A stretch of 10,037 bases of DNA from Atopobiaceae bacterium UBA7016 (GCA_002449555.1 DJXA01000233.1:1-10037), one strand, 5' to 3'; shown: positions 1 to 6,630, counted from the stretch's first letter. Numbers and translations are program-made. Notes: generated from the letters alone by a model not told the origin.

Positions 1-362
1 TCGGGAGAGTCGTCCTCGGGCAGCACGAAGAAGTCGTGCCTCAGGCGCGCGTCCAGCGGAACCACCACGCCAAGCGGCTCGGCCTTTTCAAAGGTTCCCA
101 GAAACGAGGAGGTAGCCCGCTGCAGCACGCCGTGCACCACCGCCTGCTGGGGGCCAGGCCCGCGCCTGACGAGCACCACCTGCACCTCGTCGCCGTCCAT
201 TGCCTCTCGCAGGCCGCCTCGGGCAACGGTAAAGCTTCCCTCAGGCGTCTCCACCGTCGCCACGCCGGGGCGCACCACGCGCACCGTACCCGTGAGGGTC
301 AGGCGTGGCTTGCGCACGGGCGTGCGATGCTTTTGGCTTCTTCGTGGCCGCTTGCGACCCAT
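1..362 (-). CDS. rnr: Ribonuclease R, N-terminal part (cut by window edge)
   Basis: RNase R is a processive 3'-to-5' exoribonuclease of the RNB (RNase II) family that degrades structured RNA and, in bacteria with trans-translation, defective mRNAs. Only about 120 codons are visible. Residues 1-20 are a very basic leader (MGRKRPRRSQKHR...). Next comes the cold-shock/OB-like N-terminal region typical of RNase R: a GTVRVVRPGVATVET strand pair, EGSFTV, the family hallmark AMDGDEVQV around residues 55-63, then GVLQRA, a SSFLGTF stretch and VVPLDARL. The catalytic RNB domain lies outside the window. The start is the ATG at 360-362, preceded by GGGAGG. An in-frame ATG four codons upstream overlaps that ribosome site and has none of its own. 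The gene follows ftsX by 76 nt on the same strand. RNase II is a possible alternative name, but the basic leader and the AMDGD context favour RNase R. Confidence 0.88.
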   Translation of the reverse strand, partial: MGRKRPRRSQKHRTPVRKPRLTLTGTVRVVRPGVATVETPEGSFTVARGGLREAMDGDEVQVVLVRRGPGPQQAVVHGVLQRATSSFLGTFEKAEPLGVVVPLDARLRHDFFVLPEDDSP

Positions 363-366
363 GTAA

Positions 367-372
367 CCTCCC
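367..372 (-). promoter_or_regulatory. Ribosome binding site of rnr
   Basis: GGGAGG on the minus strand lies 4 nt before the ATG at 360-362. It decides between this ATG and an in-frame ATG at 372-374, which overlaps the site and has only TTTCC upstream. The site is partly contained in a small potential hairpin, UUCC-AUAU-GGGA (369-380). Confidence 0.65.
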
Positions 373-381
373 ATATGGAAA

Positions 382-414
382 GGCGGAGGCGAGGGCATAT
401 GCCTCGCCTCCGCC
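382..414 (-). terminator. GC-rich hairpin between ftsX and rnr; weak terminator or attenuator
   Basis: A nearly perfect inverted repeat has arms at 382-393 and 403-414 (GGCGGAGGCGAG with its complement). The stem extends by GC/GC across one bulged base and closes on an AUAU loop. On the minus strand it begins 25 nt after the ftsX stop. Only TTTCC follows the 3' arm, so the U-tract is short. It could be a leaky terminator, an mRNA 3'-end stabiliser for ftsEX, or a structure in the rnr leader. No thymine tract follows on the plus strand, and there is no plus-strand gene for it to serve. Confidence 0.5.
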
Positions 415-438
415 CACACTATCTGTTGTAGGGATACC

Positions 439-1365
439 TTACACCCTCAGGAAGCGCCTCATGGCAATCGAGGAGCCGAAGAGGCCCAGAAGCAGGCCAA
501 TTCCCAACAGGCCGGCGTACGTCTGCAGCACGATGCTCATGGGAACCTCGAACGACAGGAACTGCAGGCTGCTCTCAAGGCGCGGCACCAGGAAGCTCAT
601 GCCGGCGTGCAGCGTGCCGATGGCCAGAATGGAGCCAAACAGCGCCTCGAGGATGCCCTCCATGATGAAGGGCCCGCGAATGAAGCTGTTTGAGGCACCA
701 ACCAGACGCTCGATGGCAATCTCGCGACGGCGTGCCGTGATGGCCAGGCGAATCGTGTTGTTGATGAACACGAACGCGACAAAGGCGAGGAGTGCGACCA
801 GCACCAGCGCAGCGATGCGGATGTAGTTGGTCACGCTGAAGAGGCGCTCGACCGTCTCGCGGCCATACTGGACCGACGAGGCGACGTTCTCCGGGTCATC
901 GCAGACCGCGGCAAAGCTGCTGTCGGCAATCAGACGCTCGGCAACAGACTCAACCAGCTGCGGATCGTCAAGCTTGATGACCAGCGAAGCCGGCACGGGG
1001 TTCTCGCCGTCAAGGGCGGCGACCGCGTCGGCGGCGTTGCGGTTGGTCATCGTCTCCTTGTACTCCTGCAGGGCCTCGTCCTTGCTCTTGTAGGTAACGG
1101 ACTCGACGTTGTCCCATCCCTGAATGCGCGAACGGAGCGAGTCCACGTCGCTCTGCTCTGCGTCGTCGGACAGGAAAGCCTGAATGGTAACGCGGTCCTC
1201 AACGTTGCCCACGATGCTGGAGAGCATCGCCGAGCCGAGCACGAACGTGCCGATGATGAAGAGTGACAGGAAGATGGTGACAACAGCGCCAAACGCGGTG
1301 GACCAGTTCCTGCGGAAGTGATGGAAGGCCTCGCGCGTGGAGTAGCCGATATTAGAGAACACCAT
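439..1365 (-). CDS. ftsX: Cell division ABC transporter permease FtsX
   Basis: FtsX is the membrane subunit of the FtsEX complex. In studied bacteria FtsEX uses ATP hydrolysis by FtsE to switch on peptidoglycan hydrolases outside the cell at division or elongation sites. The 308-residue product has the family layout. A cytoplasmic N-terminus with the FtsX-like REAFHHFRRNWS motif (11-22) leads into TM1 (about 23-46). An extracytoplasmic domain of about 130 residues follows (about 47-178; EDRVTIQAFLSDDA and later VESVTYKSKDEAL are typical), then TM2 (about 182-203). A cytoplasmic coupling segment RRREIAIERLVGAS (212-225) precedes TM3 (about 233-258) and TM4 (about 276-300). The start is the ATG at 1363-1365 (MVFSNIGYSTRE), about 10 nt after GGGAGG. 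Longer in-frame starts back to 1506 would only add sequence antiparallel to nothing known and lie fully inside ftsE. The gene overlaps the end of ftsE by 14 nt, which suggests translational coupling. It stops with TAA. No murein hydrolase gene follows; rnr does. Confidence 0.95.
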   Translation of the reverse strand: MVFSNIGYSTREAFHHFRRNWSTAFGAVVTIFLSLFIIGTFVLGSAMLSSIVGNVEDRVTIQAFLSDDAEQSDVDSLRSRIQGWDNVESVTYKSKDEALQEYKETMTNRNAADAVAALDGENPVPASLVIKLDDPQLVESVAERLIADSSFAAVCDDPENVASSVQYGRETVERLFSVTNYIRIAALVLVALLAFVAFVFINNTIRLAITARRREIAIERLVGASNSFIRGPFIMEGILEALFGSILAIGTLHAGMSFLVPRLESSLQFLSFEVPMSIVLQTYAGLLGIGLLLGLFGSSIAMRRFLRV

Positions 1366-2503
1366 AATTGCCGTACCCTCCCCTCTCCTGGTCGCGGACC
1401 AGCTGGCCAGCCTCAAGCGCGAGGACGCGCCTGCGCATGCTGTCGACCATGGCCTGGTCGTGGGTGGCGACGACCACCGTCGTGCCGGTGCGGTTAATGG
1501 CGTCAAGCAGCCTCATGATGCCCTGCGAGATGGCCGGGTCAAGGTTGCCAGTAGGCTCGTCGCAGATGAGCAGCGGCGGGCGGTTGACCATGGCGCGCGC
1601 AACCGAGACACGCTGCTGCTCGCCGCCGGAGAGCTGGTCAGGATAGGCATCCATGCGCTCTGCCAGGCCAACGAGGCGCAGCACCTCGGGCACCTGCACG
1701 TTGATGACCGACTTGGGCTTGCCGATGCACTCCAAGGCGAAGGCCACGTTCTCGTAGGTAGTCTTGTCCGGGAGCAGCTTGAAGTCCTGGAACACGCAGC
1801 CGATCTGGCGACGCAGGTACGGCACCTTCCAGTTGCGCATCCTCGTCAGGTCCTGGCCAGCGACCATGACCTTGCCCTTCGTTGCGCGCAGCTCGCGATT
1901 GAGCAGACGAATGAAGGTGGACTTGCCCGAGCCCGAGTGGCCCACGAGGAAGACAAACTCGCCCGGATAGATATCAAGGCTGACGTTGTCGAGTGCGGGC
2001 TTGTTAGGCTGGGCGGGATAGATGACGGTTACGTTTCTGAGGGAGATGGTAGGGGTGCCCTCACGAGAAACGACAGGGGCGGGCTCGTCGATAATTGGAC
2101 GAACGCCGGCGGTATCCTGGCGTGCGACGGCCTCCTGGATGATCTCAGGAGCCGGCTCAGGCATCGGCGCGGGTTCGGCCAACGGATCGGGTACCGAAGC
2201 GGCATCCAACACGGGCTCGGCCAGCGGGTCGGGCACCGAAATGGTACCGGTACCATGCTCGACAGGAGCATTGGCCATAGGCTCTGCCTCCTCAACGGTC
2301 TCTTCGACGGGCTCTGTCACGAGCGTCTCTACGGGCTCTGGCGCCGGCTCGGCAGTGAGGCTGCTGAAAATGGCGTTCAGCTCGTCCTCGTCAACGGCGG
2401 GATGCTCCGCCGTTTCTACCTCGGGCGTCTGCGGGGTCGCCGTCGCGTCAAGCTCCAGCTCCTCCGCCCCCTGTCCCTCGCTGTTGCGAAAGTGGCTAGC
2501 CAC
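1352..2503 (-). CDS. ftsE: Cell division ATP-binding protein FtsE with long acidic N-terminal extension
   Basis: FtsE is the ATPase of the FtsEX complex. The ABC domain occupies about residues 151-375 of 383: Walker A GHSGSGKS (188-195), Q-loop Gln239 in CVFQDF, signature LSGGEQQR (291-298), Walker B LLICDEP (311-317) and switch His348 in ATHDQ. All catalytic residues are present. FtsE proteins are usually about 220-230 residues, so the first 150 are additional. This part is rich in Glu, Pro, Ala and Val, probably disordered, with no recognisable domain, and contains the nonapeptide SVPDPLAEP twice (89-97 and 103-111). The start is a GTG (2501-2503) with AAAGGAG five nt upstream, so the extension appears to be translated. 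A later start close to the ABC domain cannot be excluded. An extended -10 promoter lies about 45 nt upstream. The C-terminus is Gly/Tyr rich (GGYGNYGVL). The gene is coupled to ftsX by a 14-nt overlap. Confidence 0.94.
   Translation of the reverse strand: MASHFRNSEGQGAEELELDATATPQTPEVETAEHPAVDEDELNAIFSSLTAEPAPEPVETLVTEPVEETVEEAEPMANAPVEHGTGTISVPDPLAEPVLDAASVPDPLAEPAPMPEPAPEIIQEAVARQDTAGVRPIIDEPAPVVSREGTPTISLRNVTVIYPAQPNKPALDNVSLDIYPGEFVFLVGHSGSGKSTFIRLLNRELRATKGKVMVAGQDLTRMRNWKVPYLRRQIGCVFQDFKLLPDKTTYENVAFALECIGKPKSVINVQVPEVLRLVGLAERMDAYPDQLSGGEQQRVSVARAMVNRPPLLICDEPTGNLDPAISQGIMRLLDAINRTGTTVVVATHDQAMVDSMRRRVLALEAGQLVRDQERGGYGNYGVL
2171..2239 (-). repeat. Duplicated 27-bp unit in the ftsE tail encoding SVPDPLAEP twice
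   Basis: Two in-frame copies, at 2213-2239 and 2171-2197, are offset by 42 nt and both encode SVPDPLAEP. They differ at four bases, and all four changes are synonymous (gtg/gta, gac/gat, ctg/ttg, gag/gaa). The peptide has therefore been kept while the DNA has drifted. Confidence 0.85.
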
Positions 2504-2508
2504 AAGAG

Positions 2509-2515
2509 CTCCTTT
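2509..2515 (-). promoter_or_regulatory. Ribosome binding site of ftsE (fixes a GTG start)
   Basis: AAAGGAG on the minus strand is followed by CTCTT and then the GTG at 2501-2503. This strong, well-spaced Shine-Dalgarno sequence is the main evidence that the acidic N-terminal extension of FtsE is really made. The secA site has a closely similar layout (GGAGCTC before the start). Confidence 0.75.
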
Positions 2516-2548
2516 CCTTCGTCTAGGCGATACTGACAGATAGGGAGA

Positions 2549-2557
2549 ATTTTACCA
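2549..2557 (-). promoter_or_regulatory. Extended -10 promoter for ftsEX
   Basis: The minus strand reads TGGTAAAAT: a TG extended element, one base, then TAAAAT, which matches TATAAT at five of six positions. No convincing -35 hexamer lies 16-18 nt upstream, as is often true of extended -10 promoters. The predicted start of transcription is near 2541, giving a 5' leader of about 38 nt before the ftsE GTG. A dyad (2555-2584) overlaps the TG element. Confidence 0.5.
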
Positions 2558-2584
2558 GTTGCAAGCAGACGTCCTGCTAACTGG
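2555..2584 (-). promoter_or_regulatory. 30-bp dyad overlapping the ftsEX promoter, possible operator
   Basis: An outer inverted repeat CCAGTT...AACTGG encloses an inner one, AGCAG-GACGT-CTGCT, with three unpaired bases (TGC) on one side only. It sits between prfB and ftsE and its downstream edge covers the TGG of the extended -10 element. No T-tract follows it in either direction, so it is not an obvious terminator. A regulator binding site is the simplest reading; an RNA hairpin on a read-through prfB transcript is the alternative. Confidence 0.4.
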
Positions 2585-2655
2585 CCTAAACGCACATAAC
2601 ACTGTGAAGAGGGCGTGACCGCGGAAAGGGGAATAACCCCAAACCACAGCGGCTC

Positions 2656-3762
2656 TTAGCGGCCGCCGACCGCCCAGCGATGGTATGCGACGATGAACTT
2701 GTCCAGATCTCCGTCAGAGAGCACGGAGTCGACGTTTCCCGTCTCCACCTCGGTACGAAGGTCCTTCACCAGCTGGTACGGATAGAGCACGTAGCTCCTG
2801 ATCTGGTTTCCCCAGGAGATGTCGTGCTTGGGACCGCGAAGCTCGTCCATCTCGGCGGCGCGGCGCTCAAGCTCCATCTCGTAGAGCTTGGAGCGCAGGA
2901 CGTTCATGGCAAAGGCCTTGTTCTGCAGCTGGCTGCGCTCGTTTTGGCACGTCACCACGATGCCCGTGGGAAGGTGCGTGATGCGCACGGCCGAGTCGGT
3001 GGTGTTGACGCCCTGTCCGCCGTGGCCGTGGCTATGGAAGACGTCGATGCGCAGGTCATCGGGGTTGATGTCCACCTCGATGTTGTCGGGCAACACTGGC
3101 AGCACCTCGACGCCCGCAAACGTGGTCTGACGGCGCTTCTTAGCGTCGGTGGGCGAGATACGAACCAGGCGATGCACACCCTGCTCGGCACGAAGCATGC
3201 CGTAGGCGTTATGGCCAGCCACCGTGAACATCGCGCGGTCAAGGCCAATGGCCTCGCCCGCAGGGGCGTCATTCACCGTCACCTTCCAGCCGCGACGTGC
3301 GCAGTAGGCCTGGTACATCCTGAAGAGCATGGCGCACCAGTCCTGTGCCTCAAGGCCGCCCTGACCGGGAGTCACCGTGACGATCGCGTCACCGTGGTCC
3401 AGCTCGTCCGTAAACCAGCTGGACAGCTCAAGCTCGCCCAGATCGTGAGCCAGCTCGTCGCAGAGCTGTTGGGCCTCGGCAACCAGGTCCCCGTCGCCCA
3501 TCTCGTCGCCAAGCTCAAGCGCCGTCTTCGCGTCGTCGAGCTTCGAGCGGGCCGCGGCAAGGGCCGAGACGTCGTCGCGCGCACGCGTCAGGCGCTCCAT
3601 CACCACGCGCGCGCTCTCGGCATCATCCCAGAAGCCCGGAAGCGCGCTCTGCTCCTCAAGGCTCGCGACCTCCTTGCGGCGGTCGTCGATATGCAGGTAT
3701 CCCTCGACCTCGTTCAGGCGCGCCTCAAGCGCCTGGATGTCAGGTCGGACAACGTCGGCCAT
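2656..3762 (-). CDS. prfB: Peptide chain release factor 2 (RF2)
   Basis: RF2 ends translation at UGA and UAA by recognising the stop codon with domain 2 and triggering peptidyl-tRNA hydrolysis with the GGQ loop. At 368 residues it is of normal length (E. coli: 365). Residues 1-110 are the helical domain 1, with the early LPGFWDD motif (41-47). The GGQ is at 248-250, followed by GVNTTDSAVRITHLPTGIVVTCQNERSQ, a near-diagnostic class I release-factor stretch. The stop-recognition tripeptide, SPF in most RF2 proteins, reads SPT (203-205), followed by DAKKRRQTTF. The Gln in RRQTTF also occurs in actinobacterial RF2. The frame is open throughout, so the programmed +1 frameshift known from many prfB genes is absent. 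The ATG (3760-3762) directly follows the secA stop TAG in the same frame, and only a G-rich stretch precedes it, so translation probably depends on coupling to secA. The stop is TAA; no strong terminator follows, only a weak GGGG-TTATT-CCCC hairpin. Confidence 0.95.
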   Translation of the reverse strand: MADVVRPDIQALEARLNEVEGYLHIDDRRKEVASLEEQSALPGFWDDAESARVVMERLTRARDDVSALAAARSKLDDAKTALELGDEMGDGDLVAEAQQLCDELAHDLGELELSSWFTDELDHGDAIVTVTPGQGGLEAQDWCAMLFRMYQAYCARRGWKVTVNDAPAGEAIGLDRAMFTVAGHNAYGMLRAEQGVHRLVRISPTDAKKRRQTTFAGVEVLPVLPDNIEVDINPDDLRIDVFHSHGHGGQGVNTTDSAVRITHLPTGIVVTCQNERSQLQNKAFAMNVLRSKLYEMELERRAAEMDELRGPKHDISWGNQIRSYVLYPYQLVKDLRTEVETGNVDSVLSDGDLDKFIVAYHRWAVGGR

Positions 3763-6618
3763 CTACCGCGCCCCCGGACGACCGTGGCAGTTCTTGAACT
3801 TCTTGCCGCTTCCGCACGGACAGGGATCGTTGCGACCAACGCCGACAAAGATGTCAGGGTCATCGGCCTTGCGGTACGTCATCGGCTTGGCGGGCTGCGT
3901 GGCGGCCGGCGCGGATTGGCCGGATGCCGCACGCGGTGTGGACGCGGCCCTACGGCCCTGGTCGCCGTCAACGTCAGCGGGGCCAGAGAACCGTGCGCCG
4001 CGCAGCGAGTCGGACTCGGGGACAGGCGCGGGCGCCGCAGCAAGCTCAAGGTGGAGGATGGTACGCAGGAAGTCCTCGTACATGGTGTTGACCAGCTCGG
4101 TAAACGCCGCGTACGCCTCGCTCTTGTACTCGACCAGCGGATCGCGCTGGCCAAAGCCGCGCAAGCCGATGCCCGTCTTCAGGTAGTCCATCTCCTGCAG
4201 GTACGCCATCCAGCGCGTGTCGATGACGCGCAGCATCACCTGCGTGGTCAGCTGGTGCATGATCTCGGGAGAGAGGCGCTCGGACTTCTCGTCGTAGCAG
4301 GTGTCGACGAACGAGTACACCGCGTCGATGATGTCGCCCTGGTCCTTGGTGGTCGGCAACTCGGGGAGGTCATCCCTACCCGTCAGCTCCAGCACCCAGC
4401 GACGCAGGCCCTCGAGGTCCCACTCGTCTTGGTGCACGCCCTCGGGGCAGTACTCGGCAACCTTGCGCTGAACGGTATCGTACGTGACCTCGTTCACGTG
4501 CTCGGTCAGGTCCTTGCCGTCCAGAATCTTGTTGCGCTCCTCGTAGATGACCTGGCGCTGCTTGTTCATAACGTCGTCGTAGTCGAGCACGTTCTTACGC
4601 ATGGAGAAGTTGATCTCCTCGACCTTGCGCTGGGCACTCTCGACGGCCTTGGTCACCATCTTTGCCTGGATCGGCATCTCGGGCGGCATGTCGTACTTGT
4701 TCATCATGGCCGCGATGCGGTCCATGCGGTCTCCGCCAAACAGACGCATGAGGTCGTCGTCAAGCGACAGGTAGAACTGGGTCTCGCCCGGGTCGCCCTG
4801 ACGACCGGAGCGGCCGCGAAGCTGGTTGTCGATACGACGGCTCTCGTGGCGCTCGGTGCCAATCACGCACAGGCCGCCGGCGGCAAGCACGCGCTCGCGC
4901 TCCTTGGCGCACTGAGACCTGGCGCGACGCATGGCCTCCATCGCCTGCTCTTCGCTGACGGGCTCCTGGCCCTCCTCGACCTCGCCGAGGCCGGGGAACT
5001 CCCCGCCCTGCTCGACGGTCGCGACGGCCGCGTTGAGCTGCTCTGCCGAGACGCCCTCAAGCGCGAATCCCTCGTCACGCAGGTAGTCGAGGGCAAGGAA
5101 GCTGGGGTTGCCGCCCAGCAGGATGTCGGTACCACGGCCCGCCATGTTGGTTGCGATGGTGATGGCGCCCTCACGACCGGCCTGCGCCACGATGGCGGCC
5201 TCGCGCTCGTGATGCTTTGCGTTCAGCACCTCGTACTCGCCGCGGCGCACGCCGTGCTTCTCGAGAATGCGCGCGAGGCGCTCGGAGCTCTCGATGGAGA
5301 CGGTGCCCACCAGGCACGGCTGACCAGCGCGATGGCGCTCCACGACCTCGTCGGCGACCGCGTTGAACTTGTAGTCGATGGTCTGGAACACCAGGTCGTC
5401 GTTATCTTTTCTGATGACGGGACGGTTGGGCGGAATGGCCTGGACGGGCAGGTTGTAGATCTCGCGGAACTCCGCGTCCTCGGTCATGGCGGTACCCGTC
5501 ATGCCAGAGAGCTTGTCATAGAGGCGGAAGTAGTTCTGCAGCGTGATGGTGGCGAGCGTCTGGTTCTCCTCGCGAACGTACACGCCCTCTTTTGCCTCGA
5601 TGGCCTGATGCAGGCCCTCGGAGTAGCGCCTGCCCTCCATGATGCGGCCCGTGAACTCGTCGACGATCTTGACCTCGCCGTCGACCACGACGTACTGCTG
5701 GTCGCGGTGGAACATGTACTCGGCCTTCAGCGCCTGCTGCAGGTGGTTGACGAGCTGGCCCGACGGGTCGGCGTAGATGTCGTCCATGCCCAAGGCGCGC
5801 TCGATCTTGGCGAGGCCCGTCTCGGTGGCGGCAATGGTGTGCTTCGCCTCGTCCATCTCAAAGTCGACGTCAGGGGTGAGGCCACGCACGGCGCGCGCGA
5901 AGTCCTTGTACGTGGTGGCCGACTTGTCGCCCATGCCAGAGATGATGAGCGGCGTGCGGGCCTCGTCGATGAGGATGGAGTCGACCTCGTCGACGATGGC
6001 ATAGTGATGACCGCGCTGGACGCGCATGTTGCTGCGCGTGACCATGTTGTCGCGCAGGTAGTCAAAGCCAAACTCCGAGTTGGTACCGTACGTGAGGTCC
6101 GCAAGGTACGCGGGCTTCTTCATGGTCGGCTTCATGCCGTTCTGCAGCAGGCCGACGTTCAGCCCCATGCGGCGATAGATCTGGCCCATCCACTCGCTAT
6201 CTCGGCGAGCGAGGTAGTCATTGACGGTAACGATATGCACGCCCTCGCCGGCCAGGGCGTTCAGGTAACCGGCGAGCGTCGAGACCAACGTCTTGCCTTC
6301 GCCGGTCTTCATCTCGGCGATCATGCCGCGGTGCAGCGCGATACCGCCGATGAGCTGCACGTCAAAGTGACGCTGGTGAATGGTGCGGTCGGACATCTCG
6401 CGCATCGCGGCAAACGCCTCCGGCAGCATGCTGTCGAGGCTCTCGCCGTTGGCATAGCGCTCGCGGAAGAGCACGGTCTGCCGTGCGAGTTCGGCATCAT
6501 CCATCTTGTCCGGCGCGTAGTTTGGACCCAGGTCGTTAATGCGCGCGGCGATCTTTTCAAATTCCTTGAGTTGACGATCTGCGCCACGAGAAAGCAGCTT
6601 GGAAAGCAGTCCAGCCAT
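3763..6618 (-). CDS. secA: Preprotein translocase ATPase SecA
   Basis: SecA is the cytoplasmic motor that drives unfolded preproteins through SecYEG. The 951-residue product is complete. NBD1 carries Walker A MKTGEGKT (103-110) and the DEVDSILIDEART segment (210-222) with the DEAD-like acidic box. The preprotein cross-linking region follows (about 225-370). NBD2 holds TNMAGRGTDILLGG (490-503) and QLRGRSGRQGDPG (599-611), with an acidic variable insertion between them (about 515-580). Scaffold and wing domains run to about 850. A Pro/Ala-rich linker (about 859-917) leads to a C-terminal zinc-binding motif, CPCGSGKKFKNCH (Cys933, Cys935, Cys944, His945), which in characterised SecA binds SecB or ribosomes. 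This is the housekeeping SecA1 type. The ATG is five nt after AGAGGAG. The stop TAG abuts prfB. In the 118 nt upstream I see no convincing promoter hexamers; TTGTTA/TGTATG spaced by 17 is the best and is weak. Confidence 0.97.
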   Translation of the reverse strand: MAGLLSKLLSRGADRQLKEFEKIAARINDLGPNYAPDKMDDAELARQTVLFRERYANGESLDSMLPEAFAAMREMSDRTIHQRHFDVQLIGGIALHRGMIAEMKTGEGKTLVSTLAGYLNALAGEGVHIVTVNDYLARRDSEWMGQIYRRMGLNVGLLQNGMKPTMKKPAYLADLTYGTNSEFGFDYLRDNMVTRSNMRVQRGHHYAIVDEVDSILIDEARTPLIISGMGDKSATTYKDFARAVRGLTPDVDFEMDEAKHTIAATETGLAKIERALGMDDIYADPSGQLVNHLQQALKAEYMFHRDQQYVVVDGEVKIVDEFTGRIMEGRRYSEGLHQAIEAKEGVYVREENQTLATITLQNYFRLYDKLSGMTGTAMTEDAEFREIYNLPVQAIPPNRPVIRKDNDDLVFQTIDYKFNAVADEVVERHRAGQPCLVGTVSIESSERLARILEKHGVRRGEYEVLNAKHHEREAAIVAQAGREGAITIATNMAGRGTDILLGGNPSFLALDYLRDEGFALEGVSAEQLNAAVATVEQGGEFPGLGEVEEGQEPVSEEQAMEAMRRARSQCAKERERVLAAGGLCVIGTERHESRRIDNQLRGRSGRQGDPGETQFYLSLDDDLMRLFGGDRMDRIAAMMNKYDMPPEMPIQAKMVTKAVESAQRKVEEINFSMRKNVLDYDDVMNKQRQVIYEERNKILDGKDLTEHVNEVTYDTVQRKVAEYCPEGVHQDEWDLEGLRRWVLELTGRDDLPELPTTKDQGDIIDAVYSFVDTCYDEKSERLSPEIMHQLTTQVMLRVIDTRWMAYLQEMDYLKTGIGLRGFGQRDPLVEYKSEAYAAFTELVNTMYEDFLRTILHLELAAAPAPVPESDSLRGARFSGPADVDGDQGRRAASTPRAASGQSAPAATQPAKPMTYRKADDPDIFVGVGRNDPCPCGSGKKFKNCHGRPGAR

Positions 6619-6623
6619 ATGAG

Positions 6624-6630
6624 CTCCTCT
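6624..6630 (-). promoter_or_regulatory. Ribosome binding site of secA
   Basis: AGAGGAG on the minus strand, followed by CTCAT and the ATG at 6616-6618. It supports the annotated start, which also gives the expected SecA N-terminus (MAGLLSKLL). Confidence 0.7.

Noticed and set aside
439..1506. A longer ftsX reading that starts at 1506
   Set aside because: The extra 47 residues lie within the ftsE coding region, lack membrane-protein character and have no ribosome site. The ATG at 1363-1365 has GGGAGG and yields the normal FtsX N-terminus.
1460..2536. A 358-codon plus-strand open frame opposite ftsE
   Set aside because: It is a codon-bias shadow of ftsE. It has no good ribosome site and low-complexity Gly/Arg/Leu-rich content, and it runs through the ftsE start region.
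3660..3762. Programmed frameshift in prfB
   Set aside because: I looked for the in-frame UGA near codon 26 known from other prfB genes. The frame is open from the ATG to the end with the normal N-terminal sequence, so no frameshift is needed.
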